DNA from: Longibacter salinarum
GTDB lineage: Bacteria; Bacteroidota; Rhodothermia; Rhodothermales; Salinibacteraceae
Length of the DNA stretch: 64,000 nucleotides
NCBI RefSeq assembly: GCF_002554795.1
Contig: NZ_PDEQ01000004.1
Span: 310,001 to 374,000 of the forward strand
Reading direction: 5' to 3'
The notes beneath the pieces were generated by a model, which saw only the letters and a program-made list of their open reading frames with translations, was not told where the DNA came from and ran no database searches. Each line of letters begins with the position of its first letter. The stretch's first letter is position 1. Of this stretch, positions 45,868 through 54,164 are shown in pieces. A program made the position numbers and the translations under genes.

Positions 45868-46827
45868 ATGCGCATCGCGGCCATCGATGTCGGCACCAAC
45901 ACGGCACAGCTTCTCATTGCCGACGTGACCGGCAAGCGAATCGAGAGACTTCACGTCGCTGAGCGATTCGTACGACTGGGCGAGGGCGTCGATGCCACCG
46001 GGCGAATCAGCAAGGCGGCTCTCAGGCGACTCGGCGATGTCCTTCGGGACCATCGCTCTGTGGCCGAAGCACACGAGGTGGATCAATTTGTCGTGTGTGC
46101 CACGTCCGCCTCTCGCGACGCCACCAATCGGGACGAGGTGATCCGATTCGTCCGCGATGAAACCGGCCTGCCGTACGAAATTTTGTCTGGAGAGGAAGAA
46201 GCGACGTGGAGCTTTGCCGCTGCGACGGCTCCCTTTCGCGATGTTCACGCCGGCTGCCTCGTGGTCGACGTCGGCGGCGGCTCCACCGAACTCGTCGCCG
46301 GCACCAACCCGTCTGGCCACACCCCGAACGCAGAGCGCTCGATCTCGGCCCGCGTCAGCCTCAACATCGGCTGTATTCGCCTCACCGAGCGCTGCTTCAC
46401 CTCTCAGCCTCCCGCACCGAACGATATAAGCTTCGCGCGGAACGCCATCGACTCCGCACTGGAGCATGCGACGCTCATCGCCTCCTCCCGGAATGATGGT
46501 GCCCTGACCGTGATCGGCACCGCGGGAACCGCAAGCGCGCTTGCTCTCGTCGATACCGGCCCCGACAGCACGATCGATCCATTGAACGGGTCTCCGCACA
46601 CGCTTACGAGCGAACGCGTCCGGCACTGGCGCGAGGACGTCCTGCGCAGATCGCCCGAAGAGGTACTTGCCCTTCACCCCAAGGCGATGGAGCACCGAGC
46701 AACCGTCTTTCCCGTCGGCGTGATGATCCTGGATGCCGTGCTGGAGCAGACAGGAGCCTCTGTCCTTCATGTCAGCCCGTATGAACTGCGCCACGGCCTT
46801 ATTCTCCGCCATCTCGCGTCTGCGTAG
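45868..46827 (+). CDS. Exopolyphosphatase/pppGpp phosphohydrolase family protein
   Basis: 319 aa from the ATG at 45868, which begins MRIAAIDVGTNTAQLLIAD, the phosphate-1 loop of the actin-like fold; the frame start at 45757 would overlap prmA. VVDVGGGSTELVAG (phosphate 2) and VIGTAGTASALAL are also present. Ppx/GppA enzymes hydrolyse polyphosphate or pppGpp; at 319 aa it lacks the C-terminal HD domain of long forms. Follows prmA by 71 bp. Confidence 0.93.
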   Translation: MRIAAIDVGTNTAQLLIADVTGKRIERLHVAERFVRLGEGVDATGRISKAALRRLGDVLRDHRSVAEAHEVDQFVVCATSASRDATNRDEVIRFVRDETGLPYEILSGEEEATWSFAAATAPFRDVHAGCLVVDVGGGSTELVAGTNPSGHTPNAERSISARVSLNIGCIRLTERCFTSQPPAPNDISFARNAIDSALEHATLIASSRNDGALTVIGTAGTASALALVDTGPDSTIDPLNGSPHTLTSERVRHWREDVLRRSPEEVLALHPKAMEHRATVFPVGVMILDAVLEQTGASVLHVSPYELRHGLILRHLASA

Positions 46828-46986
46828 GCCCGCTGCATGTGCTCGTTTCTGTAAGCACGCCGAAGCTCGAGGCTTATCCTATCTGAGGGTCTGTATTTGA
46901 CAGATCCCACATGACACAGCAGGAACAATGAACCGGACCTCTGGTGGCAGATTGTGCCGTATCATGCCAACCTCCCCGCCCGTGTC

Positions 46987-48108
46987 ATGGCCGTACGTAG
47001 CGAACAGATTCTCCAGGCTCTCAAGAAGGTCATCGAGCCCAAGCGCGACCAGAACATTGTGCGCCTCGACATGGTGCGCAATCTGCAGGTCGACGGCAAT
47101 ACCGTATCCTTTACGGTTGTCGTCAAAGACCCCGGATCGGCGTTCGAAAAACAGGTCCAGGAGGCGTGTCGACGCGTGATCCACGAGGAGGTCGACCGGG
47201 ATTTGAACGTCGACGTGGAGCTAGACAACGAAATGATCTCGCTCGGTGACGACATCACCGTTGGCGATGCCAGCGGGGAAAAAAGCCAGCAGAAGAGTGG
47301 CGGTGTGCTGAACACCATTGCGGTGGCAAGTGGCAAAGGCGGTGTTGGAAAAAGCACCGTTGCCGCGAACCTCGCTCTTGCGCTCGCAGACGAGGGATAC
47401 AACGTCGCCCTCGTTGATACCGACATCTACGGCCCATCCGTGCCCAAAATGATGGGCATGGAAGGGGAAAAACCGCGCGTCAATGACGAGCGAAAGATCG
47501 TTCCGCTGGAGCAGCACGGGATCAAGCTTCTGTCGATGGGCTTCATGGTCGACCCGGAGAAAGCCGTTGTCTGGCGCGGCCCGATGGTGACCAAAGCCGT
47601 CCGCCAGTTCCTCGGGGACGTGCACTGGGGCGACATCGACTATATGATCCTCGACCTGCCCCCGGGAACGGGCGACGTGCAGCTGACGATCGTCCAGACG
47701 ATCCCGCTCACGGGCGCCATCATCGTTTCGACGCCTCAAGAAGTGGCCCTCGCGGATGCGAAAAAGGGCGTGGCGATGTTCGACAACGTCGACGTCCCGG
47801 TCCTCGGCATCGTCGAAAACATGGCGTACTTTACGCCACCGGATCTCCCGGACCGGAAATACTACCTGTTCGGCCGGGGCGGAGCACAGGACCTCGCCCG
47901 CGAACTCGATACGCCCTTCCTCGGCGAAGTACCGATCGAACAGATCGTTCGCGAAAGTGGCGATGACGGTCTTCCCGTCGTACGTTCACACCCAGATAGC
48001 GCATCGGCGGACGCCTTCCGAACGCTCGCCGATCGGACCGTCGAACAGGTTTCGATTCGCAACGCGCAAAAGGACCCGACGCAGAAAGTCGAGATCCTCT
48101 ACCGCTGA
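46987..48108 (+). CDS. Mrp/ApbC iron-sulphur carrier P-loop ATPase
   Basis: 373 aa from the ATG at 46987. The N-terminal MIP18-type domain (QILQALKKVIEPKRDQNIV), then the deviant Walker A SGKGGVGKS (115-123), IYGPSVPKMMG and DLPPGTGDVQLT. The C-terminal CxxC of enterobacterial ApbC is missing; the region reads ENMAYFTPPDLPDRKYYLFG, as in Bacteroidota. It likely transfers Fe-S clusters, and the NifU-type gene directly downstream fits. Confidence 0.94.
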   Translation: MAVRSEQILQALKKVIEPKRDQNIVRLDMVRNLQVDGNTVSFTVVVKDPGSAFEKQVQEACRRVIHEEVDRDLNVDVELDNEMISLGDDITVGDASGEKSQQKSGGVLNTIAVASGKGGVGKSTVAANLALALADEGYNVALVDTDIYGPSVPKMMGMEGEKPRVNDERKIVPLEQHGIKLLSMGFMVDPEKAVVWRGPMVTKAVRQFLGDVHWGDIDYMILDLPPGTGDVQLTIVQTIPLTGAIIVSTPQEVALADAKKGVAMFDNVDVPVLGIVENMAYFTPPDLPDRKYYLFGRGGAQDLARELDTPFLGEVPIEQIVRESGDDGLPVVRSHPDSASADAFRTLADRTVEQVSIRNAQKDPTQKVEILYR

Positions 48109-48276
48109 TTCTGTGCACCCTCTCGGGTCGGGCGCTGCTTACCGGTCAAAGCCGCCGTCGCTCGGACCTTTTTCGAGGTCAAGCCTTTTCTACATTTCCA
48201 CGCAGCATGCACATGTGGTGGACGAGATCTGACCACCCTCTCCCCGCATCCTCGTTCTTGCGACTCGTTTCGACTC

Positions 48277-48567
48277 ATGACCGACTCTGTGTCCCCTACC
48301 GCCTCCGATCCGAACACCGACCCGGAGCTGCGCGACCAGATTGAAGAAGCTCTCGATACCATCCGGCCCTATCTGATGGCCGATGGCGGATCCGTGCGGC
48401 TTCTCAACATCACGTCCGACTACGTGGTGGAGCTGGAACTGCTCGGCGCCTGCGGATCGTGCCCGATGAGCACGATGACGCTCCGCGCTGGAATTGAGCA
48501 GACGCTGAAGCGCTCCGTGCCGGAAATCACGCGTGTGGAAGCTGTCAACGCGACGGCCACGCCGTAA
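48277..48567 (+). CDS. NifU C-terminal-domain Fe-S scaffold
   Basis: 96 aa. A single NifU domain: RDQIEEALDTIRPYLMADGG, then GACGSCPMSTMTLRAGIEQTL with the cluster-binding Cys59 and Cys62. A stand-alone Fe-S carrier or scaffold that probably works with the upstream Mrp. Terminator directly downstream. Confidence 0.95.
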   Translation: MTDSVSPTASDPNTDPELRDQIEEALDTIRPYLMADGGSVRLLNITSDYVVELELLGACGSCPMSTMTLRAGIEQTLKRSVPEITRVEAVNATATP

Positions 48568-48580
48568 CAAACGCCGTAAC

Positions 48581-48601
48581 AGCGGTTCGACCGCTTTTTT
48601 C
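48581..48601 (+). terminator. Intrinsic terminator after the NifU-type gene
   Basis: AGCGG-ttcga-CCGCT followed by a run of T; short but typical, 13 bp after the stop. It closes the plus-strand run. Confidence 0.82.
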
Positions 48602-48681
48602 TGACGTATTGTATCGAGCCCCGCGCTCGTACGTCGGCTTACACCTCTCCCCTGTCTCTGGCGAACGATCTGGCAGCATCG

Positions 48682-49449
48682 TCAGTTGCCGAAGCTCGCC
48701 AGTCGAATCGTCGCGCCGAAGCGAATAGGATAGTATCGGGTCGACTGCGGCTCCGAGATGGTCCTCAACGTTGTTGGAGCGTTGCCGTAATCACCATTCG
48801 TGATGATGACGTAGCGCCCTTCGACAAAGAACCCGTACGTCTCGTTAATGTCGAAATCGACGCCGATGCCGAGCGTGTAGCCGAGGTGGGTCTCGATGCG
48901 TTCCGCTCCCGTCAGTAAGATGATGTCGCCATTGGGCAGTGGCTCGCCTAGCACGTCGCCCGTTGCATCCAGAAACGTGGCGGGTTGGAAAACGGAGTGA
49001 TATATGCCGGCACCGGCTGTGAAGTAGGGCTTCGATGCAATATCGGCATTCACGATGGTATAGCGGAATGCTGCCCGCCAGCTGTAGATCTCCAGAGTCC
49101 CGTCTTTGATCTCGTCCGTATCATTACTGATCCGGTCCTCGAAGTACAGGAGTAGATCCGACTCGTTCGTCGTAAATCGATCGAACTCGGTTCCCAGAAC
49201 GAACTGCAGCCCGGGCAACGTCTTCGGGAGAACCTGGATTCCGAGATCGAGGCCAAGATTCGTGCCGGAGCCGAGGTACACGTCGAGGTTATCCGGCTGC
49301 GTAAGAATCATCCCGCCGGCTCCCGGGCGAAGGGTTATTTCCCGCTGAGCAAAGGCAGATGTCGCGCTCAGCAAAACCAACAGGACAAAAGCGAGGACTC
49401 GCCGGAGTAGACGAGACGCTAACGGCGAAGTAGCAGAGGGCTCGGTCAT
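48682..49449 (-). CDS. Outer-membrane beta-barrel protein
   Basis: 255 aa. Signal peptide ending SAFAQ; then alternating beta-strands with frequent Gly and Tyr (GLDLGIQVLPKTLPGLQFVLG, YTLGIGVDFDINETYGFFVEGRYVII) and a terminal strand YYPIRFGATIRLASFGN. OmpW/OmpX-like size. Ligand unknown. Convergent with the NifU-type gene. Confidence 0.83.
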   Translation of the reverse strand: MTEPSATSPLASRLLRRVLAFVLLVLLSATSAFAQREITLRPGAGGMILTQPDNLDVYLGSGTNLGLDLGIQVLPKTLPGLQFVLGTEFDRFTTNESDLLLYFEDRISNDTDEIKDGTLEIYSWRAAFRYTIVNADIASKPYFTAGAGIYHSVFQPATFLDATGDVLGEPLPNGDIILLTGAERIETHLGYTLGIGVDFDINETYGFFVEGRYVIITNGDYGNAPTTLRTISEPQSTRYYPIRFGATIRLASFGN

Positions 49450-49608
49450 AAACTCGGATTACGGTCTAGAGAATCGGGTCCGTAACGTACGGATCAGATC
49501 AGCGGAGGACAACTCACACATCGGTCCTAACAGAGATCAAAGCCCAATATCTGTGGCTTTTCTCGTTACGTGTCCAACACGGCATCTCTGTGCAACACCT
49601 ACCAACCG

Positions 49609-50973
49609 CTATCGCCCGGACGAATCTGCTTTCCGACCGGACTGCATGTGGAGAATCGGGACGAGCGCATCCAGACGGTCCTGGGCATACACGACGAGCG
49701 TGTCGGTCGGGGGAAGTGTTGTGGCAGACAAAAAGTGCCGGTAATAGCGTGCCGCAGTGGACTTGTCTAGATAGTTTTCATCGTACAGCTGCGCAAGACG
49801 AAAAAGAATCTCGGATCGGTCGGGCTGAAGTCGCTTCGCCATTCGATACGCGTCCAATGAAGCCGGTAAGCGATCGCGCGCATTCTCTGTTTGAGCCAGT
49901 TCCATGTAGACGTTCGTGATGGGCCCATCCGCGACCACAGCAATCGCTTCTCGGAGAACACGGGCGGACTGATCGAGACTGTCGAGATGGCGATACGAGA
50001 TGCCGAGATAGAGCCGCGTGCGTGCAGAGGTGCTGTCTCGCTGTAGAGCGGCATTGAGGTTCTCGAGCGCATCCGCGTGGCGGGCCTGTCCCGCCTGTAC
50101 AATCCCCAGCCGGCGGTAGACAGTTGCCGATGAATCGCCGTATGCGAGGGTCTGCTGATACGCTGTCTCGGCGGTATGTAGCGAGCTCTGTGCAAACGAC
50201 AGATCCGCACGACGCCGCCAGAGCCTCGCGTCCGCAGGCGTTTCGTCGAGTGTGCGGTCGATCACATCTACAGCATCCTGCAACGCCCCAAGCGACCGAA
50301 GCCTGCTACTCAACTGTAGAGCGATGCTCGCGTCCTGCGGGCGGAGTCGATGCGCGGACCGCAGGTGCTCCAACGCGGACTCCGGTTTCGACATCGCCTC
50401 GTGACACCGAGCCAGATGCGCATGCCACTCCCCGTTCGTCGAGTCAGCACGAAGTAGCGCCTCAAAGTGATGCGCCGCCTCGAACCAGTCTCGCCCCTGC
50501 ATCGCAAGGCGCGCCAGCTGTATGCGCACATTGCGATCCGTGGAGTCGGCGCGATGGAGTTCACGATACAGCGACCGTGCCTTCTCATATCGTGCCTGCT
50601 GCATGAAACTCTCGCTCAGCAATCGGGCGAGTGAGGCAGCCCGAGACACCTTGTACGCAGGCTCCAACACCGATATCGCTGCAGGATGCGATCCGAGACG
50701 CTGCTGGGACCGTCCCAGCAGATGAGCCCACTTGACGTACCGAGTCGTGTCTGCCACCGGCTCTTTCTTCAATGCCTGTACTGCCGCTTCTGCCGCCTGA
50801 ATTGCCTCCGCGTACTCTCCATGCGTGAAGTGGTCCCGCGACTCTTCGTACCGCGCCTCGGTCGCCGCCTGTGCTGCCTGCCCCTGATCAGACTGTCCGT
50901 AGATTGACAAAGCATTGATCAACATGAACAATGTAATGTAGGCGAAGCTAGCGACACACTTCTGGACTCGCAT
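49609..50973 (-). CDS. Tetratricopeptide-repeat exported protein
   Basis: 454 aa. An N-terminal signal segment (FAYITLFMLINALSIYG), then about nine TPR-like 34-residue repeats (for example AIQAAEAAVQAL, ALEHLRSAHRLRPQDASIAL, ALENLNAALQRDSTSARTRL) with a short C-terminal tail. It probably mediates protein-protein contacts in the periplasm. No catalytic domain. A truncated copy of the 198-bp repeat lies just upstream. Confidence 0.85.
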   Translation of the reverse strand: MRVQKCVASFAYITLFMLINALSIYGQSDQGQAAQAATEARYEESRDHFTHGEYAEAIQAAEAAVQALKKEPVADTTRYVKWAHLLGRSQQRLGSHPAAISVLEPAYKVSRAASLARLLSESFMQQARYEKARSLYRELHRADSTDRNVRIQLARLAMQGRDWFEAAHHFEALLRADSTNGEWHAHLARCHEAMSKPESALEHLRSAHRLRPQDASIALQLSSRLRSLGALQDAVDVIDRTLDETPADARLWRRRADLSFAQSSLHTAETAYQQTLAYGDSSATVYRRLGIVQAGQARHADALENLNAALQRDSTSARTRLYLGISYRHLDSLDQSARVLREAIAVVADGPITNVYMELAQTENARDRLPASLDAYRMAKRLQPDRSEILFRLAQLYDENYLDKSTAARYYRHFLSATTLPPTDTLVVYAQDRLDALVPILHMQSGRKADSSGR

Positions 50974-51034
50974 AAAGACGACGTGGGTTGGATGACCAAT
51001 TACTATATCAGTAGTATTTAGCTATACCGTAAAT

Positions 51035-51164
51035 TGATCCTTCGCTATGACGTAAGGGATCCGGTGCACGAGATCAACCCTGCCTCGTGTTGCGAGCATA
51101 GCGCGAACCCGTCATTGGGAGGTCCGCACCTTTGGATGGTCGAAGGCAGTCTGCCAAATAGGTT
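51035..51164 (+). repeat. 198-bp element, copy C, 5'-truncated
   Basis: Aligns with the right-hand 130 bp of copies A, B and D (ggtgcacgagatcaaccc, gggaggtccg, right end tctgccaaataggtt). The left 69 bp and left inverted repeat are absent; sequence left of 51035 is AT-rich and unrelated. Confidence 0.78.
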
Positions 51165-51190
51165 CTGCAAAACCAAACGGTTCACATGCA

Positions 51191-51233
51191 TAAAAAAGAG
51201 GCGAGAGCGGACCATTCGGTCTCTCTCGCCTCT
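51191..51233 (-). terminator. Intrinsic terminator of the flotillin-like gene
   Basis: An 11-bp perfect stem (51197-51207 with 51223-51233) with an inner ACC/GGT pair, followed on the minus strand by six T. Confidence 0.92.
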
Positions 51234-51257
51234 GGGTCAATCCGGATGAATTGCCGA

Positions 51258-53159
51258 CTACGCGTTTCCGTCGGGTCGCTCCGGCGGAGCCGATGAGTGG
51301 GCACCGCGTCCTCCGGCTTCGCTCCCTTCTTCTGCGTTGTATCCAGATGACTCTTCTACGCCAGCCGTCCGCAGTAGCGCTTCCCCGCCCGGAATATCTC
51401 GCAGGGAATCCATGAGTCGCTCTGTTTCCGCATTGCCCTGCAATCCCTGCATGACCTCACGGATCACCGGCATCAGGAGACCGACGTTCATGACGGTCCC
51501 GAGCAGGTCACCGGCCATGTTGCTGGAATTGCTTCCTGCGGCTCCATCGCCGCCCGGACCGCCGCCCTGGAGGCCCGGCATTCCTTCTGTCCCGTTCACG
51601 TTGAGGATCCGGATACTGTCGATCTTCTCGGCCGGTAGCATGAGTTTCTCCACGAGCTCCGGCATCTGCGGAACCAGCTCGTTGAGCGCGTTGGCCATGA
51701 TGACGCGCTGGTTGATAAGGTTTTCCGCCTCGAGTTCGGCCTTGCGGACCTCCGCTTCGGCCAAACCGACGGTCTTGATGGCGAGCGACTTCTCTTCTGC
51801 CGCCTCGGCGTCGAGCTTGGCACCTTCGAGGTTGGCCTGCGCCACTGTCCGAATCTCGTACGCTTCGACGTCGGCCTCAACCTGACGCGCTTCTCTCTCC
51901 ACGGCCGCTTCCTGTTCAGCTTCAATCGTTTCGATCCGTTTCTGACGCGTGGCGCGCTCCACGGCACGAACAGTTTCCTTCTGCTCGTCTGCCTTGGCGT
52001 ATTCGGCCTCCTGCATCGCCGTCTCTTCCAGCTTCGCAAGCTTGGACTTCTCGGCTTCTGCCTCAGCTGCCTCACGATTGATGCGCGCAATCTCGATGTC
52101 TTCCTGCTTCTCCTCTTCAGCCAGGGCAACGACACGTTCGCGGCGAACCTTGGCGCTTTCGATTTCCTCTTGCTTCTCCTCCTCCGCAAGCGAGACCGCA
52201 CGCGCACGACGGATCTGTGCGTTCTCAATCTCCTGCTGCCGTTCCTCCTCCGCGACGCTAATGCGCCGCTCTTTGGCAATGCGGGCTTCTTCGGCGATTT
52301 GTTCCTGCTCGGCCTTCGTCTTGCGCGTCCTCGCCTCCTCCGTGGACTGCGCCTCGGCAATTTCGCGCTTCTGCGTCGCCTCCTTTTCCTTAATGTCCTG
52401 CTCGATCGTAAGCTGACGGAGTCGAGCTTCGCGGTTCTGCTCGGCGATCGTCACCTCCTTCTGACGCAGTCGATCGTTGGCCTGCTCAACCTCCGATGAG
52501 GTGCGCTCTGCAATCTCTTTCCGACCGCGAGCATCGAGGACGTTGTCCTCATTATGCATCTCCAGCGGGAGCTGCTCGAGATACTGGATGGCGACATCAT
52601 CCAGTTTATAACCATTCAGGATGATCTCTTGCTCGCCTTCCTGCCCGAGCGCTTTCAGCACCTCGTCTCGAAACGCGCGCCGGTTGTGATACAGCTGATC
52701 GAACTGCAGCTTCGCACCCGCCGTCTTGAGCGCATCAGCGAATTTTGCCTCGAACAGCTCACGAAGAATCTCGGTGTTGGACGCCCGCCCACATCCGATT
52801 GTGTCGGCGACATGCTGGATGTCTTCCTGCACCGCGTTGATCTTGATGTAGAAATCGACCTCTACCTCCGCACGGATCCCGTCAGCGCAGGACAAACTCT
52901 CATGTTTTCGGCGCATGATGCGAACGGTCTTCACCGTAAGGTCGAGCGTGTCGACGTTGTGGAGTACCGGGATCGCAAACGCGGAGCTCAGCGAAACCGA
53001 CGGACGGCTCAGGCCGAATCCGGTTTTGACGAGTGCCTGACCGGCCTCGGCTTTATGAAAGAACTTGCTCACCATGCTAAACACAACGAGGAACACAACG
53101 ACAACGCCGAGCAAACCCAGGACGAGGATCGTCGTCATGCCGGGATCGAAACCATTCAT
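51258..53159 (-). CDS. Flotillin / YqiK-like SPFH-domain protein
   Basis: 633 aa. An N-terminal membrane segment (about 9-30), an SPFH/band-7 domain (about 35-215), then a very long charged coiled coil (215-490) containing three 22-residue near-repeats (RRxRxVxLAEEEKQExIExAxV). A flotillin C-terminal region follows, then a Gly/Asn linker and acidic tail. Flotillins organise membrane microdomains. The YqiJ-like gene lies upstream on the same strand, the usual YqiJ-YqiK pairing. Identification is firm at family level. Confidence 0.92.
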   Translation of the reverse strand: MNGFDPGMTTILVLGLLGVVVVFLVVFSMVSKFFHKAEAGQALVKTGFGLSRPSVSLSSAFAIPVLHNVDTLDLTVKTVRIMRRKHESLSCADGIRAEVEVDFYIKINAVQEDIQHVADTIGCGRASNTEILRELFEAKFADALKTAGAKLQFDQLYHNRRAFRDEVLKALGQEGEQEIILNGYKLDDVAIQYLEQLPLEMHNEDNVLDARGRKEIAERTSSEVEQANDRLRQKEVTIAEQNREARLRQLTIEQDIKEKEATQKREIAEAQSTEEARTRKTKAEQEQIAEEARIAKERRISVAEEERQQEIENAQIRRARAVSLAEEEKQEEIESAKVRRERVVALAEEEKQEDIEIARINREAAEAEAEKSKLAKLEETAMQEAEYAKADEQKETVRAVERATRQKRIETIEAEQEAAVEREARQVEADVEAYEIRTVAQANLEGAKLDAEAAEEKSLAIKTVGLAEAEVRKAELEAENLINQRVIMANALNELVPQMPELVEKLMLPAEKIDSIRILNVNGTEGMPGLQGGGPGGDGAAGSNSSNMAGDLLGTVMNVGLLMPVIREVMQGLQGNAETERLMDSLRDIPGGEALLRTAGVEESSGYNAEEGSEAGGRGAHSSAPPERPDGNA

Positions 53160-53267
53160 GAGGATACGCTGGAAAAGGGTGATGTAGTCTGTTAACCCGC
53201 GAGTTGGGCCTTACTGACGAGGCTGTGTGCGGGCGATTCGCCCGTCGAGTTGGTTTGGAGTGACCGG

Positions 53268-53987
53268 CTAACGGTCTTCGGATGCGTGGGGAGCGACAAA
53301 GTAGACGCCCTTGTCCGAGTCGTAATCGTAGATGAGAACTCGCTCACCATACTTCAACGCGTCAGCCTTCTCCACATCCGAGGGGTCGACGCGCACGGAG
53401 ATGTCAATCGGCCCACGGCCAGGGACACGAACGGAGGCAGAGCCGAAGGATGGACTCACGCTTCCTGTCGTCAGCACGGCGGTCTTTCCAACGAGCTCGT
53501 GTGTCTGCGTCGCTTTCCCGTAATCGCGAAAGAGGGGCGCAAAAAGGCGAGATAGAGGCGCCGTGATCCCGACGGCTGCGACAACAGCCGGGACGGCTAG
53601 TACCCCCGTTGTCGCGAGCCCGCTGCCGACCGTGGCTGCGACGGATGAGCCAAACAGACTCGTCAGCAAATGGCCGGTCCACCCGAAGGTGAAGCCAAGC
53701 AACACGATCGACAGGGTAATGGGCACGTAGCCGAGCCCCAGAAGCTGCAAAAAACTTCCCCCGCTGTTTCCAGCATCCGCGTCGGCATCGAGATCTGCAT
53801 CCAGGTCGACGTCAGCATCAATGTCCACACCCGCATCCAAATCCACGTCTGCATCGGCGTCAAGGTCGAGATCGAGACCGTCGAAGTCGAACAGCCCGAC
53901 AAGCGCCAGGGCGCCGAATGCAAAGCTGACGAGCATGGGGATGGTAAAAATGAGCCGTGCGGGCTCAAACAGGATCGAAAGATCCAT
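53268..53987 (-). CDS. YqiJ/NfeD-like membrane protein with Asp-repeat insert
   Basis: 239 aa. Two or three N-terminal hydrophobic segments, interrupted at about residues 34-72 by an Asp-Leu-Asp-Ala-Asp-Val repeat (about 20 Asp in 39 residues), then GLGYVPITLSIVLLGFTFGW, more membrane helices, and a C-terminal OB-fold (ELVGKTAVLTTGSVSP, GERVLIYDYDSDKGVYFV). NfeD-like partners act with flotillins such as the one downstream. The Asp repeat could bind cations or reflect halophilic adaptation. Confidence 0.85.
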   Translation of the reverse strand: MDLSILFEPARLIFTIPMLVSFAFGALALVGLFDFDGLDLDLDADADVDLDAGVDIDADVDLDADLDADADAGNSGGSFLQLLGLGYVPITLSIVLLGFTFGWTGHLLTSLFGSSVAATVGSGLATTGVLAVPAVVAAVGITAPLSRLFAPLFRDYGKATQTHELVGKTAVLTTGSVSPSFGSASVRVPGRGPIDISVRVDPSDVEKADALKYGERVLIYDYDSDKGVYFVAPHASEDR

Positions 53988-54164
53988 TGAGGAGGGGAGA
54001 TGTGGCTAGTAGCGAAGGGCATTATTTAAGGTAACAGAAGGCGGCAATCAATGGCAAGAAAACACCTCCATGAAGACCCTCTCGTTCGCCCCTTCGACAC
54101 GAATCATTTCGCCCAACGTAAAGATGAGGCTGCCTCTCCCTATGTAGACATGACAGAATACTCG

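Noticed and set aside
53231-53245. gggcgattcgccc hairpin between the flotillin and YqiJ-like genes
   Set aside because: Short stem without a T run; likely chance in GC-rich sequence.
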